From Hetaerina americana (lineage: Eukaryota > Arthropoda > Insecta > Odonata > Calopterygidae): a stretch of 64,000 nt of DNA. The notes beneath the pieces are model-generated. The model did not search any database and had not been told where the DNA came from. It was given only the letters and a program-made list of their open reading frames with translations. Below are positions 23,081 through 34,611 of this stretch, in pieces (positions within the stretch are counted from its first letter, which is position 1; each line of letters begins with the position of its first letter). The stretch covers positions 21,023,572-21,087,571 of the forward strand of contig JAKTNV010000001.1 in NCBI GenBank assembly GCA_022747635.1, in the 5' to 3' direction. The position numbers and the translations under genes are program-made.

Positions 23081-24545
23081 CCCGTGGAACTTTTAAAATG
23101 CTTAGGAAAATGTGGGAGGAAGAGGCTATATGGGCTGATCCGTAGCATTTATGAGGAGGGAATCTGGCCGGAAGACTTTGTGAGAGCAGTTTTAGTTCCG
23201 ATTCCGAAAAAGGTAAAGGCCACGTCATGTGAGGACTATAGGACAATTAGTTTGATATCCCACGCAGCTAAAGTTGTTCTCAGGATCATAAACAAAAGGA
23301 TAGAGAGTAGGGCAAATTATTACTTAGGGGATGATCAGTTTGGGTTTAGGAAGGGGAGAGGTACGCGTGATGCCATTGCAGTAATGAGATTATTAATCGA
23401 GAGGAATAAAGAACACAACCAGGAGGTATTTGCCTGTTTCGTAGATTTCGAAAAAGCGTTTGATAGAGTGAATTGGGAAAAACTAACGAGTATATTGCAG
23501 AAAATAGGAATAGAATGGAGGGAAAGGAGGCTAATCCGCAACCTGTACATGTCTCATACTGCTCAGGTGCGGGTGGGAAACGGGGAGTCAGGATGGGCAG
23601 TGTTAGGAAGGGGTGTAAGGCAGGGTTGCCCATTATCACCGTTGCTGTTCAACCTGTATGCAGAGGAAATGATCAAAGAGGCATGGGAAGAACTAGAGGT
23701 AGGAATGAAAGTGGGCGGGGAATTCGTAAAATCAGTTAGGTTTGCTGATGACCAAGCTTTAGTTTGTCAGTCAGCCAAGGGGCTGCAAGCATTGCTGAGT
23801 GAATTGGAAATTCAGTGCGACAGGTATGGGATGAGAATCAACATTAATAAAACAAAGGTTATGCGATTTTCTAAAAAGAAAAAGGGCAAGCTTAACATTA
23901 AAATAGGAGGGCAAAAACTAGAGCAGGTAGAACAGTTTACGTATCTCGGTAGTGTTTTGGAGCAACACGGTCAAAGTAGTAGGGACGTAAGGAGAAGAAT
24001 TGCGCTAGGCAAAGAGGCTTTCACGAGGAGGAGGGAGTTGATGACGGGGACTTTGAATAAGGATGTTAAGAAAAGACTCGTAAAAACTTTGATATGGAGC
24101 GTAGCTATGTACGGCGCGGAAACGTGGTCATTGAAGCAGGAGGATAGACGTAGACTGGAGGCGTTTGAAATGTGGGTGTGGAGAAGAATGGATAAGGTGA
24201 AATGGACAGAGAAGAAAACAAATGAGGAAGTACTTGGTATGGTGGGCGAAGAGAGGGGTTTGTTGGGAGCAATCCTATGGAGGCAGGAAAAGTGGATGAA
24301 GGGGGTGTTGACCGGCAGTGGGATGTTGAAGACTGTGATAGAGGGTAGAATGTTGGGCAAAAGAGGAAAGGGAAGGAACAGGATAGGGATGTTGGACGGG
24401 ATGAAGGGCGGAAGAAAGTACTCAGAGATGAAGAGGGACCTGGTGTAGAGTAGAATTTAGGGTTGTGTTTTGTTAGTAGTCACAAAATATTTGTTTGGTA
24501 GTGGTGTCCATCGAAAAACCTACCTTAACCGGTAGATTACCTTAA
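23079..24545 (+). mobile_element. Non-LTR retrotransposon LINE-A, 5'-truncated, best copy
   Basis: A 5'-truncated LINE joined directly to a (TA)n tract at its 5' side. It contains a long open frame to 24448 and a 3' UTR ending in accggtagattacctta, which is shared by all LINE-A 3' ends here. The endonuclease domain is missing. It is the reference copy for at least nine degenerate fragments elsewhere in the window. Confidence 0.95.
23081..24448 (+). CDS. LINE-A reverse transcriptase and C-terminal region (partial ORF2)
   Basis: About 455 residues are open without a stop. Reverse-transcriptase motifs appear in order: [38 protein letters not shown] (motif A Asp), [15 protein letters not shown] (motif B), RFADDQAL (motif C catalytic Asp pair, codons at 23741-23752), and TYLGSVL. 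These are followed by the C-terminal block [37 protein letters not shown] and [14 protein letters not shown] seen in many RTE/L2-like LINEs. The frame formally runs on upstream into the (TA)n repeat, so the true start is lost. With the RT intact it is a young or recently active copy, but it cannot move alone without the endonuclease. The clade is not fixed by eye. Confidence 0.9.
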   Translation, partial: PVELLKCLGKCGRKRLYGLIRSIYEEGIWPEDFVRAVLVPIPKKVKATSCEDYRTISLISHAAKVVLRIINKRIESRANYYLGDDQFGFRKGRGTRDAIAVMRLLIERNKEHNQEVFACFVDFEKAFDRVNWEKLTSILQKIGIEWRERRLIRNLYMSHTAQVRVGNGESGWAVLGRGVRQGCPLSPLLFNLYAEEMIKEAWEELEVGMKVGGEFVKSVRFADDQALVCQSAKGLQALLSELEIQCDRYGMRININKTKVMRFSKKKKGKLNIKIGGQKLEQVEQFTYLGSVLEQHGQSSRDVRRRIALGKEAFTRRRELMTGTLNKDVKKRLVKTLIWSVAMYGAETWSLKQEDRRRLEAFEMWVWRRMDKVKWTEKKTNEEVLGMVGEERGLLGAILWRQEKWMKGVLTGSGMLKTVIEGRMLGKRGKGRNRIGMLDGMKGGRKYSEMKRDLV

Positions 24546-24579
24546 AAAATATATACACACACACACACATATATATATA
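24546..24579. repeat. (TA)n/(CA)n at LINE-A 3' end and mariner insertion site
   Basis: Short tract linking LINE-A to the mariner. Confidence 0.9.
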
Positions 24580-25331
24580 CGAGGGTCATCCGGAAAGTAG
24601 TACCCGTTCGTGAAATAAAGACACAAAAGTAAATATTAACAAACATAAAAAATTTTATTTGAAAGAGGATACTTTAAACTACTTCTCAACATAATCTCCC
24701 AGCAAATTAAGGTATTTGTCATAACGTGTGACAAGTTTCTGTATTCCTGCTGCATAGTCCTTCGCCGCCAGCTCATTGAGATACGCGAGGGACCCATCTT
24801 GCACAAATTTTTGCATAATGCAGATGGTTTTTAACAATTTCATGAACAATTGTTCGAGAAACATTGGGAAAATGCTCACAGATGTCATCAATTGTGACGC
24901 GCCGATCGTTCCTCACGAATTCGTCAACTGAGCTCACCAGTTGGTCTGTAATGACAGACGGTCTCTCCGAACGCTCATCGTCGTGTGTGTTCCCCCTCCC
25001 CATGTTGAAGTTGCGACACCACCGCCGAACAGACGACTCGTCCATTACATTGTCTCCATACACCTCCTTTAATTGGCGATGAATATCACATGGGCGAACG
25101 TTTCTTGCATTGAGGAATTTAATCACTGCCCTCACTTCACAACTGGCGGCGTTCTCAATTTTTTTAAACATAGTAAACAATCACAGAAACAACACAGGCA
25201 ATGCTAGCGTCACGCAACTTGGCTCAGAGAAGGCAGACAAGCCACTGAAGCTATCTGACCTCGTCCAGCGGCTACTCGCGTCGTCAGCACTTCATGCGGC
25301 ACGAACGGGTACTACTTTCCGGATGACCCTC

Positions 25332-25332
<1 letters not shown>
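24580..25332 (-). mobile_element. Non-autonomous mariner, deletion derivative, copy 0
   Basis: A 753-bp element with near-perfect terminal inverted repeats (cgagggtcatccggaaag... and complement) flanked by TA on both sides, inserted in a (TA)n/(CA)n tract. It belongs to the same family as the three copies at 45691-49465 and shares their internal deletion. It keeps the 34-bp 5' UTR segment that the copies at 47236 and 48747 have lost. Confidence 0.95.
24773..25171 (-). pseudogene. Mariner transposase N-terminal domain, truncated (copy 0)
   Basis: This ORF starts MFKKIENAASCEVRAV and encodes the paired helix-turn-helix DNA-binding domain of mariner transposases, including VRRWCRNFNMGR, a GRPSVIT-type linker (here ERPSVIT) and the conserved KICARWVPR. 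It then stops at VSQ. In active mariners the catalytic D,D34D domain follows WVPH/R; here it is deleted. The C-terminal tail (YLNELAAKDYAAG to GDYVEK) is still present just beyond, in another frame (24679-24891). A product could bind the terminal repeats but could not cut. Confidence 0.9.

Positions 25333-25406
<74 letters not shown>
25333..25406. repeat. (TA)n(TG)n after mariner copy 0
   Basis: TA tract followed by about 18 TG units. Confidence 0.95.
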
Positions 25407-25407
<1 letters not shown>

Positions 25408-26424
25408 TTAGTTATGCACTGTGGTTGAATTAGAAATACGTAAAAAGTCGATTAATCCATTATCAAAATTCCAATTCTACCACCATTTGCGACAATACGG
25501 ACGGACGTTGGGTTGGTGGTTGCACAACTAAAAAGCTAGTTGGGCATAATTTTCCCGGCGTTTTCATATCACTCAAGCATCTTCTTGCGACAGGAAGGAG
25601 CATGACTATTACCATTGGACTGGAGATGGCACAAAAAAAAGATTGATACGGAAGTTAGCTCATACGCGTTGCAAGAGACCATGCACAAGGCACGAGAACT
25701 TTTTTTCCACTTTCTGCAATTGGCTGGAAAAACTTTTTCCCTCTGCTAGCCTGGAGCTAAGATCATCTGCGTTCTCGTTTCGAGGGTAATTTTAAAATGG
25801 CTTGGAGGGAGATTCCTAGAAGAACAAGTACTAGCGTTTCTAATGGAGACACAAGTAGATTTCGACACCAAATGACGGCGTGCGGAGATATTCTCCTGTA
25901 TGCTAGGACATGGAATGATAATCGAGTAAAAGAACCGGAGAGTAAATCTCGCATGGTCCAGGACAGTCCGGTGGTTTGTGCTATCGCTGACCAAGATACA
26001 GGATCAATCATAGGGGAAAGAGGGTTGCGTAAACCCTAGCACGTTTTCCATCTGCGTCTTAGCTATATGTAAGGATATCAGTCCTAGCCAAAAATGTTGT
26101 ACGAAAGTAACAGTTATGCGTTGAAAAAAATATCCCAGCCCACGATAAACGTCTCTGCTTGGAGCTTACCAAATTTACAATCCTCTATTAAGACGAAAGC
26201 TATTCTACTTCCTACAAGGAGGTGATAATATTTTGTCATTTATAGTAATCTTTCTGGCTGGGGTAGGTTTTTGATGGACCCTCGAACTGAACAATACGGA
26301 TGAAAATTTTAGCATTACATTGATAGTTAATATATATTTTTATAAAATGTTCCATATAAGATATGTCATTTCGCTGCATTTTGGTGCCAATGACGATAGC
26401 CTCATACGGTGAAGTAACTTGCAC

Positions 26425-26490
26425 CACCTTATTAATGTGGTAAAGGCGACTGACTGTTGAAGCTGGACCAAGGGGTCGATTCGCAGGGGA
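26425..26490 (+). mobile_element. Possible tRNA-like SINE head
   Basis: gtggtaaaggcgactgactg followed by aaggggtcgattcgcagg resembles decayed A and B boxes at tRNA spacing. Low confidence. Confidence 0.35.
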
Positions 26491-27602
26491 TTACATTACA
26501 TTTCTAAAAAAACATAAACGGGAACCCTTCGCTAAAACTGACTTTTAGTCACTCAAGAACGAGTCTTACTATACTCGTAATGAATGCGCATTTGGCTCTA
26601 AACGAAAATGACCTCCAAAAATGGCTTTATAACGCTATGCGATCATTTTTTTACACGATACATGAATAGGTCGGTGAATGATGCTGGGCAATTGGGCAAC
26701 AGTTCCAAGAATTTGCGAAGGCAGAAAGAGGGAACATGCTGAAGTCAACAATGATATTGAGAAATTGAGGAAGAAACTCCTTTGTTGATATTCCGGTCGA
26801 TTGAGTTGACAATTAACAAGGAGGCCCTGACACCGAAGGAGGCACCATTGTGATGCACATTTTATTTTGTTGAGTTTGGTCGGAAAACAGTTTCCGTGAA
26901 GGTTTTAAAGTTTTTCCTTCATTAATATGGCAACAGCAACAACTTTTAAAGTATTCTAAATAAACAAAGATGGCGTGTTTTACAAACGGCATTTTCTATA
27001 TGTGTATTTATACGTACGCAAGTTTCATCCACTGGAGTGACGTAAAACTCTTAAGGATCAAAGTATCGGATAAATAATGTAAGGGGGAAAATGGCAGTCA
27101 GTTAGATACAAAATACGTAGTGGTTAGTAGTAATTATTATACCTATTAGTTATGATAACGTCCAAAACATATATTCCACAGGTAGGTTCCCTATGGCGAA
27201 TACGATCGATCATTAAATGGCAACACTGTTCCAGGCATCGAAATTTTACCGTAAATCAATCAATGAATTAAAACCATATTGTTGGAAAAGATATAGAGTA
27301 AGTTCAATTCATCACAAAGAGAGATATACAGCAAGAAAACAGGAATATGCCCTGAGTATCTTTTGGATGGCGGTTCTAAAATTGCTTTTGAACAAACATT
27401 CGCCGAAATTACAATTTTCATTGGCCCGAATGTTCGCGAAAAGCATTATTTATTTATCGTAGAAACAGTTTTTCAAATAAATAATCTCTAAACTAGCTTA
27501 GTATAACAAGAATACTGAAACAATGTCAATCAAATTTTACGTTGCGCTTATCGCGTTCATCTTTTTTTAAATATTCTATAATATCTTTTTTTTATTTTTC
27601 AT

Positions 27603-27644
27603 ATCGACACTTATGGCGCTAGTATCGACACCTATGACGCTAGT
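27603..27644. repeat. Two-copy 21-bp tandem repeat
   Basis: atcgacacttatggcgctag/t followed directly by a copy with two changes. Confidence 0.9.
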
Positions 27645-27779
27645 ATAATTGCCCTTTTCTCCAGCCGATATAACTCGTAAAAACTACTCGGGCATTTTCG
27701 GTTCCCTAAAATAATATACTTTAGCTAAAAAAAAACAAATTAAATAAACTCTAAATATTTTCTGGAATTGCCGGCACAC

Positions 27780-28500
27780 AGTGGGCATGTGTCACGTGAC
27801 ATTGGTTTAGCGAAAATGTTGTTGCCACTTCGGGTGTCGTCCAGCCCAACTCTCTCTCTTCCTTTCATTGCTCATATGATTCAAGCGCACCTGAAACCTG
27901 CCTAGCGAGTTTGAAATGGTGAAGGTTTTCAAATAGTCGGAACGGAAAGATAATCATGACGGAGGCACGCAAGAGTCGTCATCGATGAGATCACGGACTG
28001 GAGCAGACCGACGCGTGACGTCACGCAGGTCGAAATGAAAGCGCATATTTATTCTTTTCCCCACCTCAGTCGACGGTGCACCTCCCGACGACGTTTCAAC
28101 AGACAGCGCAGCGGACATTTATAGGCGCGTGCGTAACCATAGCGATTCCGACGGAGATAATTCATTATAACGAGTGGAAAGAGGACGGTGGGTGAATGAA
28201 TCTGCGTGCCTCTTTAAGCGATCGAATCTCTCCCGATCGGTGAGGTTGCGTGATCGGAATGGAATCCATCCGGATTGCCTGGATTGAACCGCTTCTTACG
28301 GAGATAGGCCGGTCGAAAGATGCTGCGCGGGAATACGATGTACTTTCTTTTTCTCTCTCCCACGCGCGCGCAGGACCGGAATTTTATTTACACAACAGAC
28401 TTACCGAACGTGGTACGCGCGAGCGTAGGCGAGAAACGCCGCGTGAAAGCGAGTCCTTTCTAGCTTACCAACTTGTCGTCCCAAAAAACACTTCCAATAT
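27780..28500. promoter_or_regulatory. CpG-rich segment with a CRE palindrome, possible promoter
   Basis: Clearly richer in CG dinucleotides than its surroundings. A cAMP-response-element palindrome TGACGTCA lies at 28016-28023 inside gcgtgacgtcacgc. A gtaaccatagcgat X-box-like site lies near 28132-28146. An 85-codon plus frame (28250-28507) has no recognisable motif. Could be a promoter or first exon; unproven. Confidence 0.3.
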
Positions 28501-29366
28501 ACGATAATTAGTGCTGGTAGCAGGGTGGAAACTTGAAAAAAATGAAGTGTAAATTGAATTGCGATGATATGCATAGGCAAACATATTAAAAATAGGTTTG
28601 CTTTTTGAATTTCTCCGTTAATTCCGTGAAGATGGAATACCGAGGATTAATCTAACCGACATTTTTTAATAAAAAGTTGTTTGGGAAGTAAGATTCAGAG
28701 TTTTCGGCATGTTTTTGTTTGAAGGAATTGGTATCAATTCAGATATTTCAGCGCTTTATCGAAAAATAAAAAGTTTAAACAAACGATGCGACCTTCAACT
28801 GAGCGTCATCATAAAGTACAGGATATAAAATTCCTTATCTTAATACCTGTTTTGCTGTTCATAAAAGTCATTATGGTAATTTTCCGCTTAAAAACCTGTT
28901 TGAAGTAGTCTGGTACACTTGCTATGCAATATTTTGGCCATCCTTCAGTGAAACGGTTATTTTTTCTGCTCTCTTGCGTCCTCTTCACGGGTGAACACTA
29001 ACAATCTCTTCAGCTAATTCTTTGACAAATTTTATTATGTAGCTTTAAGCCCACACTCTTGTTTTCTTTCTATGGATGTTTATTTTATACATATGATAAC
29101 TCTCCGCCACGTTCTTCTTAATGCAGAGTTAATAATAGAAAACTTATGTCATATGGTTATAAGTAATGTACTTCCTGATTACGAAATTTGTTGAAGTTCT
29201 CTGATACAATTCCAACGTAATATTTACGAATTATTGGTCTTCTTAAACATTATATATATGTATATATTTGTATATATATATGTATGTATATATATATATA
29301 TATATATATATTTAATGCATATACATGCATAAATATATAATGTATATACATATATATATAATGAAT

Positions 29367-29439
<73 letters not shown>

Positions 29440-30284
29440 CACACACACATATATAGTCACCTTATTATTTTGCTATTGATATCAAACGTGAATTTTAATC
29501 GAATTCTTTTCATGTATGATTAACCTGTATGGAAATTTCATCATTAATATTACCAAGAGCGCAAATCTAAAATCACGGAAAATTTATTTTAGAGATGAAA
29601 AACTTTTGTTGCCATTTAATTTGAAAAAAAAGATTAAAACCATTATTTCAGTATTAGCCATACTTAACGTCCAATAATGGTTGCGTGGTATATGTTTCTC
29701 CAGGACATTATTTAAAAAGGGCAACACTGAGTTGACAACGTTAGTTGTTACGTTGTTATGCACGTGTGTTATAAGTTAAAACAGAAAATTGGAGACGGAT
29801 TTTGAGGTCCAAAATAAAAAAAATTACTGGGGAGGAGGGGGGTGGGTGGCAAAGGAGCACATCACTGTTTTCGACTCCAGGCGCAATACTTTGCCCCCAA
29901 CAAAACGAATTACACGATCGGGTGTTCGTATTCGAAGACCTTGAAGTGTAAACTCAGCCTGTGACGTCATTCACAACTGGTTTTTACAGGTATGTATTCA
30001 GACATGTACGTATTCAGGCGGACAATAATATTTTAAGCGCACGCCATTCTATTTGAAGTTCCCGTTCAGTTTTTTTTATTGAAGTCGTGGGCAGATTTAA
30101 TACAGTCGGATTCTTAGTCATTAACTGTGTGACAACTATGGATACTTTTATTTAAATATAAGAACAGAGACATAGGATATGAAAGTGCATCACAATAGCT
30201 AAAGTAAGTTTTTAGTCTCTTCCGGAATAGTGGTAGTAGTAGTTTTAGGTTAGGTGACTGGCAGCTGATATAATTTGCGCCATT
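28501..30284. other. Unassigned AT-rich DNA with one microsatellite
   Basis: Microsatellite at 29250-29456; an isolated TGACGTCA at 29962-29969; otherwise nothing recognised. Confidence 0.6.
29250..29456. repeat. Imperfect (TA)n with TGTA/CATA islands
   Basis: About 200 bp, not attached to any recognised element. Confidence 0.95.
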
Positions 30285-30492
30285 AGGAATGGACAGGAGA
30301 GAAACCCGGCGTCGGCATTAGCCTACTCTTAGCGAAAGATGCCAAAGGATTTGCAGCTTAACGTGGTGGTCTCCACACAGCACCTTAAGTAGGGATCGGT
30401 ATACCACTGAAAAATATCTACCGCCACCGGGATCCGAACCCGGGCCCTCTGGGTGAGAAGCTTGTACGTTAGCCACCGCAACATCCCGATCC
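30285..30492 (-). mobile_element. tRNA-derived SINE, family S2
   Basis: On the minus strand, gttgcggtggctaacgtac (A-box region) and gcccgggttcggatcccgg (B box) form a tRNA-like head. The body follows (gtggtataccgatccctac, caccacgttaagctgc) and ends near tttctctcctgtccattc. Confidence 0.85.
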
Positions 30493-30767
30493 TCCCTCTC
30501 CCGGAAAAATAATGTTTTTGGATACTAATGGTTTTGCAATTACGCACATTTGCGATTCATACGTAATTTACATTCCTTGACTTATGAACAATTCCTAATG
30601 GTATTTTTTGTTGAGAAATTTAAGTTGCGAAAACGTAAAAATGGTAGGAAAAACTTCGTGCCTTGGTGATTTCTTTCCTACACAATGTTACTTATTCCAT
30701 GTTTATTCAACTTGAGGGCACATATGCTTACTCTTTCCTTTCCCCTAAAGCTCTAAGATGCCAATAT

Positions 30768-30938
30768 TCAATGGAACACAGGAGAGAAAATCCCGGAACG
30801 TAATTGTCCTACTCAATAAAACGAAAGGCGACAAAGGGCTCAAGCAGTTTAACGTCCCACCCGACGGACGGTGTACTTGGAAGTGCTCTATCAACATATA
30901 GCACCCCGAGTAGGGATCGAGTGGGGGGAATTAACATT
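30768..30938 (-). mobile_element. SINE family S2, body only
   Basis: Shares caggagagaaaatcccgga, the cgaaaggcgacaaagggc-like block and the agtttaacgtcccacccgac / acggacgg motif with 1895-2075 and 30285-30430. The tRNA head is missing; its right side abuts a LINE-A 3' end. Confidence 0.7.
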
Positions 30939-30939
30939 A

Positions 30940-31425
30940 CCGGTGACCTACCGGTTTTGGTGGATGGATGGACACAATCTGGCAAAAGATGCAGCGACAA
31001 AACCCTTGTCTCTCTCAACAAAACACAACCCGACATCCAACATTACAACAGCCCCCTCTTCAATTCCGAAAACTACCTTCGTCCTTTCATTCTGTCCAAC
31101 ATCCCTATCCTACTCCAGCCCCTTCCTCGCTTGCCGAACGAATAGACTGCGATAGAAGGCATAGATTCTCCTCTCTATCGCAGCCTTTAAACATCCTGAT
31201 GCTTATCAAAATTCTCTGCATCCATCTTTCCCACCTCCTTTGGATTTCTTCCAACAATTCTCTCTCTTCCCCACCATGCCTAGCACTTCCTCGTTTGTTT
31301 TCATGTCTACCAATTTTACCTTATCCATCCTTTTCCAAACCCACATTTCAGAAGCATCCAATCTATTTCTATCCTCTTTTTTCAATGACCACGTTTCCGC
31401 TCCGTAAAAAACCACCCTCCATATG
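30940..31425 (-). mobile_element. LINE-A degenerate fragment with small internal rearrangement
   Basis: Left end gacctaccggttttggtgg is a decayed LINE-A 3' terminus. The minus frame 31206-31415 reads [42 protein letters not shown] short direct duplication (tctctatcgcagc-like near 31150 and 31180) interrupts the 3' part. Confidence 0.85.
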
Positions 31426-32500
31426 ACAGTTATGACGTCCTTACTCTACTATACTGTCAACGATTTCCACCGGGATACCATTGAAAAATTCTGCCCGGTC
31501 CGGTCCCTCGGGGCGGTAATCTAGCATAGCATTCACGTCAATTCACTCGAAAGAGTTGTAATAATAATTTTGCAATACGTAAATTCCATCTCCGACTTAA
31601 CAACAGGTCACGGTGTTATTAATTGATGCAAGCTTCATTGAGCGAAAGTTCCAACAGTCTGTGCTCAACAGATGAAATAAATTGCCGTGTCCAATCTCAA
31701 CGCTGTAATTCCGTAAATGTTCAGAAGCATTGCATGGACCTAAATAAAGGCGGGTTTAAATAAGGTTGGTCATAAAGCGCTCTTAGCGCTCTTTCTCTTC
31801 TTACTGGATTATGCAACCCATACCGTAATACACGTATCTGGCAAATAGTATCTTTCACTGGTGAAATTCTTTGACATTTGAGTGGAAATCGAGTTTGGTT
31901 GAGGAAAATCTGCGTGGACTGACTGACGCATAAGTAAAATCGTCGGTCGAGGGCTTTAAACGAGTCATGAAATAAAAAGTAAAAATAAACACATCGAAAA
32001 TATCCTAAGGAAATGAAGTTCGTGTTCACCATGGAAAATTCACAATTTTTATTAATTTTATAAACTACTATATATTAGCTACATTGAAACGATTTCTGAG
32101 TTGCAATTGCACGTCCGTTCGAAAAGTTGGCTTCGACGGCAAACGCACGCTCCTCACTCTTCCAACGCATAATGGTGACTGACCGGGATGGAGGAAAAAC
32201 TTAAGAACCCCCCTGTTGCTGTTGAATTGGACACTTCTTACCTAGATGCGACCACTACATCCTAATTAAAAAATGAAGTTATGTTGTCGCAGCCTATATA
32301 ATGATATTTTTACAAGTAAAAACGTATTAATGAACAATAAAATAAAAATAAAACATCAATAGTACCCTAATATACATGTATATACTAGGAAATATTTTTT
32401 CACTCGTGATCTGCCTGATTCCGCCTTCCCCACCTCTCCTGTGTTTGTCCTTTATGTGTGTTCCTATCCCTTTTCCTTATATCTGTTTCTATATAAATGA
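31426..32500. other. Unassigned, possible LINE scrap
   Basis: A 103-codon minus frame at 31721-32032 contains NPVRRERALRALYDQP, faintly like LINE C-termini. Otherwise nothing recognised. Confidence 0.45.
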
Positions 32501-32537
<37 letters not shown>

Positions 32538-32570
32538 TATTTATATATATTTATTTATATATATTTATCT
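32501..32570. repeat. (TA)n / TTTA tract
   Basis: TA tract passing into ttta-containing units just left of the 32615 inverted repeat. Confidence 0.95.
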
Positions 32571-32614
32571 TCGAAATGGAGCGCTCTTCGGCGACGCACA
32601 AATATATAAAATCA

Positions 32615-32730
32615 CAGATGTAGATTTTTAGACCATAGAGACACAAAGAAAGGCCGAGCCGTCAAAACGTCAAAACAACATATTGTGAGTGTCCTTTTTT
32701 GTGACTCTATGGTCTAAAATCTAAATCTCT

Positions 32731-32731
<1 letters not shown>
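32615..32731. repeat. Inverted repeat beside (TA)n, PLE-terminal-repeat-like
   Basis: tagatttttagaccatagag at 32621-32640 and its complement (ctctatggtctaaaatcta) at 32705-32723 form arms of about 40 bp around a 37-bp centre. The right arm contains gtgagtgtccttttttgtg, resembling the PLE repeat pattern. It runs into (TA)n. Confidence 0.8.

Positions 32732-32807
<76 letters not shown>
32732..32807. repeat. (TA)n after the 32615 inverted repeat
   Basis: Nearly pure TA. Confidence 0.95.
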
Positions 32808-32808
<1 letters not shown>

Positions 32809-33907
32809 CCAATCGTGACTTAGATTTCGCGAGACTACTGCGAGATGACACTCTTGAATGTGTGAGACATTCTTGAAATTTTTCGAAAAATTCGCTTTTC
32901 ATCATTTTTTTGCTATTTCTCTTTTTGCAAACGATTTTTTCTTCATTTGGAGCAAAAATGTATTGCTTTCATTATGATCGTCTATTGCTGAACTGTTGGG
33001 TTCTTCAAATCGATGACCGCTATAGCCAACGACTGATCATGCGCTTTGTCAACGGGCATGGCAAAAGTCAGAATGATGGGTAAATCGGGGAGAAAAGGAA
33101 AATTTAATTGATTCCTTCGGAACAATCGGTAGTACCTAGAAACAGCCCGGCTAATCTGTGATTGGCAGTTGCAAGCAATAATCGGATAGATAATCAACAT
33201 CGTTCTTATTTATTTTCAATACTGGAAATTGAAGTCAACTAATTTATTAATTTATCAAATGCTATTCAACCTTTTCAAAACGATATTATTCTTACTATGC
33301 TGTTTATATGCTAAAATAAACATCGCGCTAAACGGAGCCTTCATGGCGAGTCCCTTCAGCGAAAACATTCCAAAAGAAAATATATAACTTGGTGAACGTT
33401 CGAATAATTTGTTGGCGCCAACGAGCGAAAGTTCCTGAGATGCCTCCAACTTTCGATTCACTCTTAAGATGGAATAAATCATGCGCTCACCACGCCACTC
33501 CCTGGTTAAAAAAAAAGAATATGCATCGCAAATGGCTCGAGTAAAAATTGCAGCTTAATCTTCGGCTTGCAAACTCACACGAGGGTACCCCGCCTTCCCC
33601 GTTTCTTCGCAAACTGTGCCATCAAGGAATGCAATAGCTAAATCCTTAGCTGAAGCGATCTATGTGATTGGGGGTCGCGAAGTTTTAGTAACAACTTTCG
33701 TGTCCACTTGCGTCGCGCGGTGTTTTTTTTTAATTTTTCCCAGCCCTCGCAAGGAAATAATTGGGCTCGGGGGGAGGTAATTACGGGTCGGACTGACTGC
33801 GTTCTTTAAGCGAAATAAATCTTCGTCATCATCCGCCCAATTCAGTCACCGACGAGACCAGGCAAAGGCAATAGGGAATGCTACCGGCAAGGACAGCAAG
33901 GAGAATA
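32808..33907. other. Unassigned
   Basis: Short frames only. The stretch at 33118-33185 (ggaacaatcggtagtaccta, gaaacagcccggct) recurs in diverged form at 55784-55850 (caacaatcggtagttccta, gaaacggccccgct), so an uncharacterised interspersed repeat is present in both places. Confidence 0.55.
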
Positions 33908-33911
33908 CATA

Positions 33912-33962
<51 letters not shown>
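33908..33962. repeat. (TG)n(TA)n at LINE-A 3' end
   Basis: Short tg run then TA, abutting the minus-strand LINE-A. Confidence 0.95.
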
Positions 33963-33966
<4 letters not shown>

Positions 33967-34558
33967 AGGTAATCTACCGGTTAAGGTAGGTTTTTGGATG
34001 GACACAACGACCAAATAAATATTTTGTTACTCCTAACAAAACACAAAACCCAGCATCCTACTCTACATCAGGTCCCTCTTCATCTATGAGTACTTCCTTC
34101 CTCCCTTCATCCCGTCCAATATCCCTATCCTGTTCCTTCCCTTTCCTCGTTTGCCTAACATTCTCCCCTCAACTACAGTCTTCAACATCCCACTGCCGGT
34201 CAGTACACCCTTCATCCACTTTTCCTGCCTCCATAGGATTTCTCCCAACAAACCCATCTCTTTGCCCACCATACCAAGTACTTCCTCATTCGTTTTCTTC
34301 TCTGTCCATGTCACCTTCTCCATTCTTCTCCACACCCACATTTCAAAAGCCTCCAATCTACGCCTATCCTCCTGCTTCAAGGACCACGTTTCCGCTCCGT
34401 ACATAGCTACGCTCCATATCAAAGTTTTTAAGAGTCTTTTCTTAACATCCTTACTCAAAGACCCCGTCATCAACTCCCTCCTCCTCGTGAAAGCCTCTTT
34501 GCCTAGCGCAATTCTTCTCCTTACGTCCCTACTACTTTGACAGTGTTGGTCCAAAACA
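33963..34558 (-). mobile_element. LINE-A 3' fragment, minus strand
   Basis: The minus strand carries the LINE-A C-terminal frame (34084-34569): [44 protein letters not shown]. The 3' UTR lies on the left, ending at ggtaatctaccgg next to a (TA)n tract. Close to the best copy, so relatively young. Confidence 0.95.
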
Positions 34559-34560
34559 TA

Positions 34561-34611
34561 AACACACACACATATATACGTATAATATTATGTGTATATA
34601 TATATACACAC
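34561..34611. repeat. (CA)/(TA) tract between LINE-A and PLE palindrome
   Basis: Mixed ca and ta units. Confidence 0.9.

Larger units (their letters stand above)
25407..27779. other. Unassigned AT-rich DNA
   Basis: Apart from a possible SINE head at 26425 and a small tandem repeat at 27603, nothing recognised. Confidence 0.6.

Noticed and set aside
30415..30490. Possible functional tRNA genes (also at 3928, 14560, 41236, 45084, 52540)
   Set aside because: B boxes are good, but no complete cloverleaf with matched acceptor ends could be drawn, and the sequences continue into repeat bodies. They are SINE heads.
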